From Tilletia caries (Eukaryota; Basidiomycota; Exobasidiomycetes; Tilletiales; Tilletiaceae), in the NCBI GenBank assembly GCA_032718865.1, contig JALUTQ010000032.1:1054001-1118000 (forward strand): a DNA stretch of 64,000 bases, in the 5' to 3' direction. Below are positions 12,904 through 25,545 of the stretch, piece by piece. Each line of letters begins with the position of its first letter. Position 1 is the stretch's first letter. A model generated the notes under the pieces. That model was given only the letters and a program-made list of their open reading frames with translations, searched no databases and was not told the DNA's origin. Made by a program: the position numbers and the translations under genes.

Positions 12904-15900
12904 ATGCTCAGACCCAGTCGCAAGCAGAGTCTGCCAAATGCAGCCCTCGCAGGTTTCGATCCCGCACAGCTCGTCAACGCACCGCCCTCGCCATCGCCCT
13001 ATCAGGGCCAGAGCTCGTACTTTGGCCCCAACGCAGGAGCCGGTCCCGGTGCATCAGCAGGACCACCAGGCAGTATGACATCCTCAGCAGCCTCCATTCA
13101 CAGCATTCCACCGACGCCGTCTTCATTCGGAGGGTCCCAGGGACTATCCGGGTCCGGCTTCAATTTTCCTCACAACGGAGCTCCGAACAGCCCAGCGGGA
13201 ATGTCATCAGCAGCGGCGGCGACAGGCACAGGCTCATCAACACCGCAATCCGGTCTCGGTCCAGGCGGGGCCGTCCTGGCCTTTGGAGCCCCGCAGGCCG
13301 CATCCACCATCGGCAACCGGCCCGCCATCGCAGGCTCCAGTCTGTACCAGGCCTGTCTCAGCCTTCGCGACCGTCTCTGGTGCGTCGATGGCTTCGGACA
13401 TGCCTATCTCGATCCAGAAGGTCCTCTCGTCGCCGCTGCCATTGCTGCCACTGCTCCCGAGCCCGGCATGGGGGTAGGGCCATCAGCGTCCTCCGATCTG
13501 CCATCCCCTTCCACCCCGACGACCCCGGGCCCGGGAACACCCACAGGACTTGGCGTTGCGGGTATGCCCGGCGGCACTTCTTCCTCTCCCGCAGGAGCTA
13601 ATCACGTCTCTCTCGATGCGTCCGAACCGGTATCAAAACTGTGGGCTACCTTCCGCCTGGGAACACCCCTCTGCGCCCTCTTCAATGCTCTTTACGTACA
13701 GCCCATCGACGCCTCCCTAACATCAACAACAGCAACAGCTGGTGGCGAAGCGGCCGCCGCCCCAGTCGTCGGCCAACCGAAACAAAAACTCCTCACAGTC
13801 AACAACGACCTCGCCTACCTCCGTTACAATCCACGCGAATGTAAGAAACTCGCAGCTCACTTCATCATGGCGATCAAAAAGGATCTCGACCTGGGACACG
13901 ACGAGATCTTCAGCGTCAGTGATCTCTATTTGGACGACACCAACGGGTTTGTAAAGGTGAGTTGTTCTCTTTCTCGATCTCAATCACCCAGCCGCGATGG
14001 GGCTCGGAGGGGCAAAACGGGGATGCTGCTCGGATTGTACGACAGAACAAAGAGCCCGGGTCGGGTGCTGGACTCTCACAATACGCGGTCGAAATAAGGG
14101 TCCAACACCCCGCCCGGGCCTGGGTTGACACATCCTTCGCTTATCCTCGGCCAAACTCTCATTTGGTCTCGCATATATGCGGTGTCGGACCCCCTCCCCC
14201 CCTCCCCCGGCCAAACTGAAATGCCCGGCTTTTCATTCATAACGCGGTCTGACACCTCTTCTTCCAATTCCCTTTGTTTCCCCTCCCAGGTTGTGCGGAC
14301 TGTCAGCAAACTGGTAGACGTATTCGCAACTCGCGGTCTACTCGTGCCCTCCCAAGATCCCGCCAGTGGGAATGCAGACGAGAGCGCATCAGCCGCCCGA
14401 GGCGGTCTGGCCTGGAGCGTGAACGAGCTCCTGAATACGGAGCGCAAGTACGTGCAGGACCTCGAGGCGATGCAGTCCTACGCCCGCGCACTGCAGACGT
14501 ACAACATTCTCGCGCCGGACACGATCCACGACCTCTTTGGCAACTTGAATGCCCTCGTCGATGTCTCGCGTCGGTTTTTGATCACGGTGGAGGAAAATGC
14601 GCGGAGGCCGCCGGATGATCAGCATTTTGGGCATGCGGTCATGGCGATGGAGAGCGATTTTGCGGTGTATGAGCCTTTCTGTGCCAACTATAATAAGGCC
14701 CTCGACACGATAACTGCGGAGACTCAGAACTTGCTGGTGCGTCGCTCGCTCGGAATACTCTGCTGATCTTGGCGACTGACCCCGCGTCCTTGCTTTTTCT
14801 TTGACCCTCAATAGCGTCTCAAAGAGCTCCCGGGCTCGGAGGAATTCTTCTTGACGCCAAACTACGAGCTCCCCTCCCTGCTCATCAAGCCCGTGCAACG
14901 GATTTGCAAATACCCTCTGCTTTTGGAGGTACGTAGTTTTTTTTTTTTTGACGCGCTGATTCTGAGTAGATAGGGCCCCCTTCCTGATCTTCGTCGTCTT
15001 TCATTCAGCAAATTATCAAAAACACTCCTGCAGACGCCACTCACAGGGAAGAGCTTGTCGATGGACTGCACGTCCTGAAGCGCATCGCTGAAAAAGTCAA
15101 CGAGACGCAACGAATGCAGGAAAATGTACTCGTCGTCAAGGAACTCGAGGAACGCGTCGATGACTGGAAAGGACACAACGTCAACCAGTTCGGCACCCTG
15201 CTACTGCACGAGCCCTTTGGCGTCTTAAAAAACGATCAAGAACGCGAGTACCATGTGTACTTGTTCGAGGCGATCTTGCTGTGTTGCAAGGAGAATCCTG
15301 CGTTGCCGCCCAACCCCAAGGATAAGAAGAAGAAGGACAAGAAGGGGTCGACACCGCTGCCTCTTGGCCCGAAGAAGAACACAACACCACTGCAGGTGAA
15401 AGGTCGCATTTTCACTGTCAATATGACGGCCGCCATGCCACAAAGTAAGGTTGGATGTGAGTCCTTTGGTTCCGGAACCGCGTTGTGCTGAAGAATCGAA
15501 ATCTGACCCTGACCTGCTTATTTTCCGGGGGAACTCCCTATCGCAGCTGTGCTTGGCGTTCCAGGTGGACCATATTGCTTGAATATCTGGTGGCGGAACG
15601 ATCACGACGTCGAAACGCTGGGTCTCAAATGCAAGAATGAGGAACAGCTCAACAAGTGGAAGAATGCTGTCAATCGTGCGATTGAGGGTGCCATGACGAG
15701 AAGAAGGAACGGGGCCATGCCTCAAATGATGGGTAACATGGCGGGCGCAGGTGCCAACGGGCGGAGATTGACAAACGGATCGAGCAATTTCCCCATGACG
15801 CCTCTTTCGGATCAGTCGCCGTTCCCATACCGGTCCGACATGGACCCAGGCTACGCGGTCGCGGCCTCTTCTCGAGGCCCCATGTCCAGCAGCCAAAGCA

Positions 15901-17165
15901 GCCTCAGCCAAGCCAGCGGTGCGTACGGCGTCTCGCGCTTCAGCCAACCGGCGGAGCACCGCGAGCGGAAGATCAGTATCTCGCAGGAGGCCGCTCGGCC
16001 GCGGGCCTTGACGGAGGATCAGAACGGTTCTACGATGGCCCAGTGGCGGAGTCATTCGCCGAATCCGTCCAGTGGCAGTGGAGGTGGGAGGCCGCCGATG
16101 CCGAGGAGTTCGGGCTCGAGTATGGCGAACAGTCCGATGCCGGAGGGAGCACCGATGCCGCCTACGCTGCGCAAGGCGTCGAGCAGTCGGCAGATCCGAC
16201 CTCTGGTCGGGCCGCTCCAGACGGGTGGAGGAATAGGAGGAGGAGGAGGTGCCAATGGGCTTCCGTCCAGGATGGTGTCTCAGCAACGGATCAACACGGG
16301 CGACGGGATGGAGTTTATGGATGGTGCTGAGTCGTCGCCGGGGGCGGACAGCTTTGGGCATGGCTTCTTTAATGGGCCAAAACGGCTGGAGGACAATGGG
16401 GGGCTCTCGCGGTCTGGCTCGGAGGGCTTGGCGGCGTACCGGAATCGGTCGACGAGCAACCCGCAGCAGTATGTGCCGCTGTCGCAGGGGCAGGTACCGC
16501 CGCTACCGCGCCAGCCGGCACAGTTGGCCGCCATGTATGGAGCTGGGTATTCTGGTCAGCACGGTGCCAATGGGGCACACAATCCACAGGGGCACGGAAC
16601 GCCGAGCGGGAGACACCCTTCTGTCAGTGCGAACCAGAGCGGCTTCAGCGACGAGCGTCGGCTCAGTTCGTCGAGTTTCTCGACGATTGACTCGGTTCAG
16701 TCGGTGCAATCTCGTCCTGACTCGTCGCAGTCGAGCTCAGGGTCGACATTCAAGAACGGGGCAGGTGGGAATGGGATCCATATGGGCGTATCGTCTTTGC
16801 ACCACCAGGCCAGCACGCACTCGCTCAACCGGTCGGCCACGCCCCTGGCGAACAACTCGTTAGCAGGAAGCACGTCTGCCGCGAGCTCGCCTGGCTCGCT
16901 GGCCGTCAAGCTGATCATCAACCACGCCGAAGAGAAGTTCACGATTGTGGTGCTGCAGTCGATCAACTATGTGGATCTGCAGGATAAGGTGACGAAGAAG
17001 CTGCGGCTGTGTAGCGGGCGGAAGGTGTTCCCGGACAGCGGGGTGCGGATTCGGTACGTGGATGAGGACGGGGATGTGGTTGCGATGACGACGGATGAGG
17101 ATGTGCAGATGGCGTTTGACGCTTGGCGGAAGACGCGACAGGAGGTCACCCTGATCGTGTCCTAA
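12904..17165 (+). CDS. CDC24: Rho guanine nucleotide exchange factor Cdc24
   Basis: Activator of the Cdc42 GTPase at sites of polarised growth. Model: 12904-13956, 14290-14736, 14815-14928, 15009-15456, 15547-17165, giving 1,226 residues; all five exons join in phase. Domain order is that of Cdc24: a Ser/Gly/Pro-rich N-terminus; a calponin-homology region (about 145-375, with SLYQACLSLRDRLWCVDG and the split DLYLDDTNGFVK|VVRTVSKLVD); a DBL-homology domain from about 390 (VNELLNTERKYVQDLEAM, LLIKPVQRICKYPLLLE); a PH domain (about 590-740, LNIWWRNDHDVETLGLKCK); a long Ser/Gly/Pro-rich linker; and a C-terminal PB1 domain (last 80 or so residues, VKLIINHAEEKFTIVVL, DEDGDVVAMTTDEDVQMAF) that would bind a Bem1-like scaffold. 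Intron 1 is 333 nt, long for this region. The start is the first ATG in the open frame, preceded by a pyrimidine- and CA-rich leader. Confidence 0.95.
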
Positions 17166-18670
17166 CCGCATGCTCTGTTCATGGAACGTCGCACCCCCCC
17201 CCCTCGGCCAGGGCTTCACCTTATTGCTACCTTCCGTCCTCTTCGGTTTCCTCAAGCCTCGAACTATCTGCCTTCCTTCGGATTACGAGACGTTATCGGC
17301 GGCGGTGTCACGATTGGGGGGCCTGCCTCTTTCATCAAGCTAACTCGACCCTGCTCTTTCAGGATTCTCCATTTCCTCATCTCCCCTTAACCCCAAGGTA
17401 CCCTATTCGTACGCTCCTTTCAGTCTGTTCTTTCTCCCTCGCACAAACACACACATCAGGTGCCTCCGCGCGTCTCTGCACATTCTTCTCAACTTGCCTC
17501 TCTCTCTCGCCAATTCACGTACCCCTCTCTTTTTCCAGCGCTTTCCCTTGTTCCCATCTATCTATCGGGTCATTTACATCCCCCTCTTCCCACCGTCGTT
17601 TTCTTCCCACATTTCGGACCTTGGGGGGATAATGAATGCCAACCTCCTTCAAAAGGATTATCCATTCCACTCACTTCCATCGCACACTTTTGCTCGGAAG
17701 TCGCAGCATGCAAGAGATCGTCAGGGAGATCGTCTGTGCACACCAGCGCGAGCGCGCCGTGTCAGATTTCAGATCGCCTTCGCTTACAACCAGAACGTCG
17801 TCGCTGCCTGCTTGTCCTCGGGTCGCGGCTTGCGGATCGCGGAGCTCACCACGCCGGTCGAGAAAGTAACACAGATTCGAATCCTCGCTGAGGCGCCGCA
17901 TAAGCGGCGCTGTCTTCCGTCTTCCTCACCGCCAAACCGCCACTCACTGTTCTCACGTTACCGCCGGCTGGCGGCGTTGTGGGCTGCGCGAGCTCTCGTC
18001 TATCTGGCGCAACCCCCAAACCGAAGTCCGAATGAACTTGGGTGTCTGATATATAAACATAACGACGCATACAAGATTTGCGCACGTAGGGTCGGTTCGA
18101 GCTCGCCTACCGCACGCCTCGCAAATTCACAAGGCGAGTCCCGGCCTGCGAGTTTCTCCTGGTGAGCTCGAGCTCGTTGGCGTCATTTGGGGAACGTTCT
18201 TTATGCAACACGCGGACACGCCCGACTCATCGCTCATCGCCCATAGCTCAACCCCACGTCTTGTGCCTGGTCCTCCCCCCCATACAATTTAGGAGATGAC
18301 AGCTCAAATCCAGGGCACGGAGGGACGCTAAAGGGAGCTTCAAGCTTCAAGTCTCCGGAAAAGTGTGAGTTGATCAGAAGCGAGAAGGTTTGCTGTATCT
18401 CGCGCTCATTCACTTCCCAATTCTCGTATGTACTCAGTTCCCAGTTCTTAGTTCTCACAACTCACGTCTATGCTCTTAGATCTGGTAGAGTTCACGGCCT
18501 CGCTTCTGCCAGGTCCTGCCTCCTGGACGTACCACGCAACGTTCTTCGATGTGTGACAGACATCTCGTGTATAAAAGGGGTGCTGTGAAGCTCACCTTCT
18601 TGCTTTCCCCCCTCACAAGTTCCTTGCCCAAATTCCAATCTCCCTTCCCTCCCTGCCACACTTTTACAAC
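17166..18670. other. Intergenic region, no gene recognised
   Basis: 1.5 kb between CDC24 and the lysozyme gene. The first 450 bases are strongly C/T-rich on the + strand. A weak T-arm-like string near 17875 could not be completed to a tRNA fold. Open frames here have no recognisable protein pattern. The last 100 bases hold the lysozyme core promoter. Confidence 0.4.
18570..18576 (+). promoter_or_regulatory. TATA box of the GH25 gene
   Basis: TATAAAA, 95 bases before the lysozyme ATG, followed by a C/T-rich leader. It is one of few clear TATA boxes in the window and fits an inducible, highly expressed secreted protein. Confidence 0.6.
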
Positions 18671-19449
18671 ATGTTCAAGTCTCTGATCGCTGCCGCTATC
18701 GCTACCGCCGCTCTCGTTGCCGGTGCCCCTGTCGAAGAGACCGTCGCCAAGCGTGCTCCCGCGGGCGTTCCTGGCTTCGACATCTCCCACTACCAACCCA
18801 ACGTTGACTTTGCCTCCGAGTACAGCAAGGGCGCCCGGTGGGTGTACATCAAGGCAACCGAGGGCACCACGTACACCGACTCCTCCTTCTCCTGTGAGTG
18901 TGTCCTTTGCCCTGCTCTAACGTGATGTGATGTCTAATGGAGATTCGTCCAATAGCCCACTACACCGGTGCCACGAACGCCGGCCTCCTCCGTGGCGCGT
19001 ACCACTTCGCCCGTCCTGACGTGTCGAGCGGCGCAACGCAGGCAAACTACTTCATTTCCAACGGCGGAGGCTGGTCAGGCGATGGCCGCACCCTTCCCGG
19101 CGCGCTCGACATCGAGTACAACCCTTACGGCGCCACCTGCTACGGCCTGAGCAAGTCGGCCATGACCTCTTGGATCAAAGACTTCTCCGACACGTACCAC
19201 GCCAAGACGGGCCGATACCCTACCATCTACACCACCACGGACTGGTGGACGACCTGCACAGGCAGCTCGGCCTTCGGCTCGACCAACGCGCTCTGGATCG
19301 CACGTTACTCGTCCAGCGTTGGAACCCTTCCCTCGGGCTGGTCGTACTTCTCTTTCTGGCAGTACTCTTCGGACCAGTCGCCCTTCCCTGGTGACCAGGA
19401 CGTCTGGAACGGCTCCCTCGCCGGCCTCAAGAGTTACGCTACGAGCTGA
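18671..19449 (+). CDS. Secreted GH25 muramidase (Chalaropsis-type lysozyme)
   Basis: Predicted N,O-diacetylmuramidase that cuts the MurNAc-GlcNAc bond of bacterial peptidoglycan outside the cell. Model: 18671-18893, 18956-19449, giving 238 residues, the usual single-domain GH25 size. An N-terminal signal peptide (residues 1-19, MFKSLIAAAIATAALVAGAP) is followed by a short pro-region ending in a Lys-Arg site (27-28) for Kex2-type cleavage. Catalytic residues of the family are in place: Asp37 in GFDISHYQ, and Asp126 with Glu128 in ALDIEYN. The single 62-nt intron is GTGAGT...TAG. GH25 enzymes are common in bacteria and phages and patchy in fungi, so old horizontal transfer is likely, although the gene now has a fungal intron and codon use. 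A secreted nuclease gene follows 1.2 kb downstream. Confidence 0.93.
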
Positions 19450-20649
19450 ACGATGTTTCCCGGTCCCTCCATCGGCAAAAAGCCGCCTTGTATCCTTACC
19501 TCAATCGACTTCTGATATTCTTCGCACAAGGATCAATCAAACTTGACATCTTCCTCGTCACATGCGTACTGGGATGGCCACGCAAGTCGGCTCCCTCTTC
19601 TGCCCACGTTCCTTTGCGCTGTCTCGGCTTCTAATGAATCGCATCAAACTCTGCCATCCTCGCGCGGAGTACTGCACGGGGGTGGGCGACGAAGCGGTGA
19701 GGTAGAGACCGGAGCGACCGTGCCAACGCCAAGGCATCGAGCGAGACGAGGTCTTTCCGTTCCGTAAATCTGGATGTGGGCTGTGAAATAAAAATGTGAA
19801 CGCCAAATAATAGACTCCAAAGTGCTCCACCCCCCTATATGTAATTGACATTTGGCAATCTAGTGCCTGGTTGGGTTGGCTCTCTTCTTCTACTCTTCGT
19901 GCCTTGAAGTTTCCGTGCTCGTGGTCCGCCGTCTGGGGCTCTTGCCAGCAGCGCGTTGCGTTGATAAAATTTGGAGGGTTGCGACGTTGTACTAAGCGCT
20001 GATTTTGAATATCACGTTCGACCTCGCCGTCACCTTCTTGCCTCAGCCTGCTCCAGCCCTCCAGCGCACTCAACGCCTCAGCCTCCACTCTCCAGCAGGT
20101 GTGGGATTACTGAGAGCCCTGAGCAATTTATGAGCACGTTCGTCCTGGCCATGTCTTTCCCGAAACGTTACATAAGCGTTGGACGGCGTGGACGAAGAGC
20201 AACACGATTCGCAGTAAGTGTTCCAGGCGGACACCCGGTCATCTCCTTCGGAAGATGAGTAGCCACCAAGCGGTCCAAGGGAACAGATCAGGGCGAGATT
20301 AATAAATCTCGTCTCTGCGTGCACATTGGCGCTAGTTCTGACAGCTGAAAGTGGTGGAACGTTATCGACGGCTCAAGAGAATCCCGAAAGCGAGGTTCGC
20401 GGTTCGAATGATGCCTTCCTTCACGTTGATGCTCGTTCCTCCACCCGAAACAGCATCCATTCCACCGAGCTGTATAGCCAATTGCCCAGCATGGCCGACT
20501 CGGGAGAGGAGTCCATAAAGCTGGACTTGAGCTCACTCCTCGCCCCTTGCTTCTCATCTTGCTAACTTCCTCCCCATCCCCCCCCCCCCCCGGCACACTT
20601 CCTATCCTCTCCTTCCTTTCTTCTTCATTGCCTCGTTATTTTCAGCAGA
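19450..20649. other. Intergenic region with a 14-base C run
   Basis: 1.2 kb without a credible gene. The 3' UTR of the lysozyme gene and the promoter of the nuclease gene lie here. An uninterrupted run of 14 C occurs at 20578-20591, about 60 bases before the nuclease ATG. Confidence 0.45.
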
Positions 20650-22768
20650 ATGAAGCACCAACTTCTGACGCTCCTCTCCGCAGCCGGCGCCGCGACGCTC
20701 AGCCTGGCCGCCCCCCTCGAGCCTCGCGCCATCCTCTACCCTCATGACATTCAGGGCGCCGGTTTCCTCTCGCCCTACAGCGGCCAGAACGTGACAAATG
20801 TCCGCGGCATCGTCACGGCCAAGGGTAACGGCGGCTACTACATTCAGACTCCCGCTTCGGCGTGGGACAGCGATGACAAGACGTCGGAAGGCGTGTTCGT
20901 CTTCGCAACCCTGCCCACTACTGTTGCCATCAACGACCTGATCAACATCGGCAGCGCTGCGGTCTCGGAGTACATTTCTACTGCTAACTCGGGGAAACAA
21001 CTCAAGCTCACGGAGCTCACCAAGGTGGCCACCGTTACGGTTATCACCAAGAATGCGACCTCCGAGCTCAAGGCTGTCGTGATTGGCACAGACCGGAGCC
21101 CCCCCACTGAGCACGTCGCAGTGGACAACCCCTTTGCGCTGCCTGCCAACACGACCAATGTCGAGAACGGAACGCTCGATTTGAACAGTACGTTTCCTTA
21201 TTCATTAAGCCCAATGATTATGAGATTTTAGCTAGTTCATAACTTTGGCTCACTGTGTTTGTTATCCGCGTAACCTCATTTCCCCTCTTGCAGCTGGTAT
21301 TGGCTTCTGGGAGTCTCTGGAGTCAATGCTGGTCACCTTCCCCAACCCTCAGGCCACCGACAGGATCAACCAATACAACGAGACCTACATCGCGCAGCGT
21401 GGTACCATCACGTCTGGCAACGCTCGGGGCGGTGTCACCTTCGCCATAAATGATGATGGCACTTGGGACGACAACCCGGAGGTCGTCGGTGTCGAGGGCA
21501 ATGCCCTTGACGGCTCGTACTCCGCCTCTACGATCCTCCTTGGAGACCGTCTCGACAGCACCACAGGTGTCATTGGCACCGGATTTGGCGGCGCTCCTTA
21601 CCTTTACCCGCTCAAGGGCCTGAGGGTCTACCGCAAGGCCGTCGGCGGACCCGTCCCCACCAACTTGACTTCCTCCGGCACTTGCTCCTCGCTCCTGGTC
21701 GCTGAGATCAACGCCGAGTAAGTACATACTACAATTCCATGGTGTGCAAGACCCTTACTGATCTTCAGTTCGCTCTGCACAAACAGGAACCTCATGCCCA
21801 CTGACACCAGTCGTATCGCAAAGGTTGGCTACAACATTGACAACTTCTTGAGCAACCCGGACGTCATCATCATGAACGAGGTCAGTCAACCCGGCCCCAA
21901 ACCCCTGCTCGACCTTGGACACGCGCTGACTTAAAAGACTTGCTTTTAGATCCAAGACAACTCCGGTAACAAGAACGACGGCGTGGTCAGCGCCAGTCAG
22001 ACTCTGGACAACGTCGTCAAGGCCATCTCTGGTGCAACCTACGCCTGGACGGAGATTGACCCCCAGAACGGCCTGTCAGGGGGTGAGCCCGGCGGAAACA
22101 TTCGCACTGCGTTCCTCTACCGGACGGACCGGGTCCGTCTGTTTGGCAACGCTCCCGCCGGCAACGCAACCCAGGCCGTCGGCGTCAGCACCACCTCATC
22201 CGGTCAGGCCCAACTGACGCTCAACCCGGGCCTGATCGACCCCACCAACTCGGCATGGAAGTCCTCCCGGAAGCCTCTGGTCGGCCAGTTCCAGCTCGTC
22301 TCGGACAACAGTGTGGTCTTTGTGATCGGGACCCACTTCACCTCCAAGGGTGGGTCTTCTTCCAACTACGGCCCTGCCCAGAGCCCCGTCAACGGCGGCG
22401 TCCAGGCACGTATCAACCAGGCTACCGCCGTGCGTGACTTTGTTGGAGGTCTGCTCGCCAAGCAGTCCGACGCCAAGGTGGTCGCTGGCGGCGACTGGAA
22501 CGAGTTCACGGGCGTTCAGCCTCTGACGACGCTCACTGCCCAGTCGAGCTCCGGCATTGTCGCTTTCCAGGAGGTCGTGGAGGATGTCAGGGTCGAGAGG
22601 TACGCTTACACCTTTAACGGTCTCCAGCAAAGCCTCGACCACTTCTACACCACCCCTGCGATGGCCTCCAACTCCGAGATCGAGGCGGTGCACGTAAACA
22701 CCTGGGTCTCGGAGGCTGATGCCGAGTCCGACCACGACCCCGTCGTGCTTCAGACAAACATTTGCTGA
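20650..22768 (+). CDS. Secreted endonuclease/exonuclease/phosphatase-family nuclease
   Basis: Predicted extracellular metal-dependent nuclease. Model: 20650-21187, 21294-21717, 21787-21880, 21950-22768, giving 624 residues. A signal peptide ends near residue 20 (MKHQLLTLLSAAGAATLSLA). The first half resembles the OB-like module found before EEP domains in bacterial YhcR-type extracellular nucleases. The second half carries the EEP signature: VIIMNE|IQD (metal-binding Glu), FVIGTHFTSKG, VVAGGDWNEF (Asp-x-Asn) and the terminal SDHDPVV. Several NxT/NxS sites suit secretion. The acceptor of intron 2 is ambiguous: AG at 21785-21786, or AG at 21767-21768, which lies closer to a CTGAT branch site and adds six in-frame residues including a Cys. 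Whether DNA, RNA or a phosphoester is the substrate cannot be told from sequence. Confidence 0.85.
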
Positions 22769-22971
22769 GCGGTGTGCCCTCATCCTTCCATTCTACTTCT
22801 TTTCCCACCCCCTTCTTTCCCCTTTGCGTCCTCGGAACGTGTTTAAAATGTGATGGGTCTGGGTTAACCGTCAAATGCCATCAAGAGGTGTTCTGCAATA
22901 TATATTGAGATGAATTATGATTCCTTGCCCAAGCTGCTGCTGGTATACACGTCTTCTATCGATGGCCCTCT

Positions 22972-25459
22972 TCACTTGCGCTTCTTGCGCAGGCGAGGTG
23001 CAGGCAAGTCGGTTGTGGGACCAGACACTCTGGCAAGCAACTTCAGAAAAAGCAAAGGACACCGTCAGACAAGCAAAGTCGGCGGGAATATGAGGAGCTC
23101 GACGCAAAGCTGCTCTCACCTTGTTCTTGCTTCCTTGATCAGGCGTCTCGTTCTCCTTCCACACGGGCACAGCCCCTGCACGACCAGGAGCACCCGCGAG
23201 AGGATCAAATCCCATCCGCTGAATCGCTTCGGCACTGTAAGCCCACCGAGGCCGTTTCGCAGGTGCAGTACCATCGTCAGCTCGATGCCGTTCCCTTGTG
23301 TTTTTGATCAAGGCCGCCGCTAGTAACGCGTCGTCGTTCGTCCGGAACAGTCGGCTCTTGTTCTTTCGTCCGCCCTTGGCTGCCCCTTCCGCCGCCGCCG
23401 CCGCCATCTCTTGCTTGTAGGTCAACACCCGCTTTGCCTCTCTCAAGGCTTGTGCAGCCGTCGAGCTGCCTTGCAGGATCCAATCTGCGGCATCCTCTGC
23501 CTCGTCGTCATCGTCGAGGCCTGCGGCTTCCGGCGGCGGCCGAGGCGTGATCGCGGGTGCCTTCTCCTTGAGCGCATCTTCAAGTTGACTGACCGCCGCT
23601 TGTGCCCGCATTCGTTCTTTCCGCTCCTCCTTCTGACGCCCGTATGCCTCCGAGACATCAAAATTGATATCCCCAACCTTAGGTCCCCGTCCGTCGGCCT
23701 GGATCTTGCCGGAGCGTTCCACCCAGGTACCGGCGCCTTCGACGACGAAGGGTTTCTTCCGCGAGGAAGGGTTGGAGGACGATGCAAAGCCCGCGTCCAT
23801 ACCCTCTCCGAAGGAGTCGTTCCACTGGTTGTTCTGCGAATCGCCGTTTTGCCCTTGTTTTCCTTTCCATCCTCCACGCTTGCCCTTCTGTCCACGGAGC
23901 GTGAAGATATCATCGGCATCGCCATTGCCCGCGTTCTGGCCATGCGCCTTCCAAGCACCGCCCGACGTCCTGAAAACATCAAATCAAGAACTGGTGAGCA
24001 TCACAGGCTTCCTTTGTCCGCTTTAGCTCCGGGAGTCGCATCCTCAACTCACCCTGACGCAAATTCCTGACGGCCTCGCCGTGCAGCATTAACACCTTGT
24101 TCGAGGTGGTAATCACAGACGCCGGTACCCGTTCTCGAGTCAACCCAAGCATTACATCGGACGCCGTCCTTACGATGCGCCTGACACTGCGCATAGTCTG
24201 ATGCACGACCAATCACATGGACCGAGGCGGCATCGACTGGAGTGATGCTAAGGAGATTCTTGTCGTAGTTGACACCATTAACCTGGAGAGACAACGACGA
24301 GTGTGTTAATCAGTCCAGTCCGCAATACAAGGTCTGCACGGGCGCCATTACGGGGAACTTACCGTTGCTCTCCGCATAATACGCGGGCTGACGATGGCCA
24401 CCACAGTCCCTTCTCGCTCCTTATAATACTTCTCGAAAGCCCCACGACTTCCGCCTCGGTGAATTGTGGCAGGCGTGTTCCGGAACCCGTTTCTCACCTC
24501 CGCACGAACGTGATTCCTGCTCTCGTCGTCCTTGGGAGCTTCCAGTGCCTCGTCGGCCGCGAAAAGCTGCAGACTGAGGACACAGTCTCCCGAATCTGTG
24601 CCGCGGGTCCGACTGTCTCCGCCGGGAGCGGACGAAGAGGATCCAAAGTCGACCAGCTTCCAGGCCATGTACTTCCTAGGTTCGCTGTACGGGCGGAGGC
24701 TCGGGTTCGGATCGGCACCGTTGTTCCGTTTCTTCGATCGGTTCTGAGCATTGCCTTGCCCGTCAAAGTCAAGACCCTCCGCAGCTGGATCCTTTTCGTC
24801 ATCGGAGTCCTGACGTCCTTTACCGCCTTTGGTGATGCGGATCTGACTCTTCTCCGCCAATACGCCAATGACGACCCAGTCCCCCTCGATAGGAAGCGTG
24901 TACTTTCCGTCTGTGCGAAAGTTGTATCCTGACTGGTGGTTCGGGTCGTGATACTGCTGGACCATCGCGTATAGCGTCGAAGGGGAGATATATCTGGTAT
25001 ACTCCATAATGCTCTGGAATTGGTCGAATGGCAAGGCGCGATTCCTGCAGACGACACCCATTGAAGTTTTTCAGCACAGAACATCTTCATTGAGCGTAGA
25101 AGGAACGCGATCACTCACCTGAGTCGGATTCCAGAGTACGGCTCGAGTGTATTGAAGCTCGGGTCGCCAGGTGGGTGCGGGAAATCCACAGGTCCCAGCG
25201 GGATGTCTTCAATAATGACAGTCATATTCTCGTCCCTAGTAGCCTTCTGCTCGGCGCGCCTCAGTCCTGGGCGCGCTCTGAGCAAGCCCGACTCCTGGAG
25301 AGGCGGCGGCAGGACTGCCGCCGTGTTCTGTGACGACGGAGGAGCCCCATCGGAGTACGGCCGGCGCTGTGTCGAGCTCGAGCTCGATGCGGGAGGTGGA
25401 GGAGGTCGAGCGCGCGCCCGCTTCGGGGTGTCGGTGGCGAGAACAGCTGGCGCAGACAT
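22972..25459 (-). CDS. MCM10: DNA replication initiation factor Mcm10
   Basis: Replication factor that activates the Mcm2-7 helicase and helps load DNA polymerase alpha. Model: 25459-25119, 25044-24363, 24282-24053, 23969-23120, 23040-22972, giving 723 residues, all in phase. The conserved core starts at FNTLEPYSGIRLRNRALPF and runs through the OB fold (YISPSTLYAMVQQY, PIEGDWVVIGVLAEKSQI). The Mcm10 CCCH zinc finger follows with C374, C384, C397 and H400 (AQCQAHRKDGVRC...GVCDYH). The C-terminal part has FTLRGQKGKRGGWK-type basic stretches and ends in the very basic PAPRLRKKRK. That end was chosen because the acceptor at 23042-23041 gives a short basic tail and stop; reading through the intron does not. 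Mlu boxes upstream fit G1/S expression. Confidence 0.93.
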
Positions 25460-25545
25460 TGACGCGCTTACTACTTCTTTCCAGAGTGGTGGTGGTGAGT
25501 GAATGAGAAACAGGTGTTGGTCTCCCTCGTCAACCGCGACGCCAG

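Noticed and set aside
17850..17910. Possible tRNA T-arm (ATTCGAATCC) in the CDC24-lysozyme gap
   Set aside because: The five-base stem does not pair, and no acceptor stem or anticodon arm can be drawn around it.
19558..20088. 176-codon minus-strand frame between the two secreted enzymes
   Set aside because: No start context, no introns and no recognisable composition or motif.
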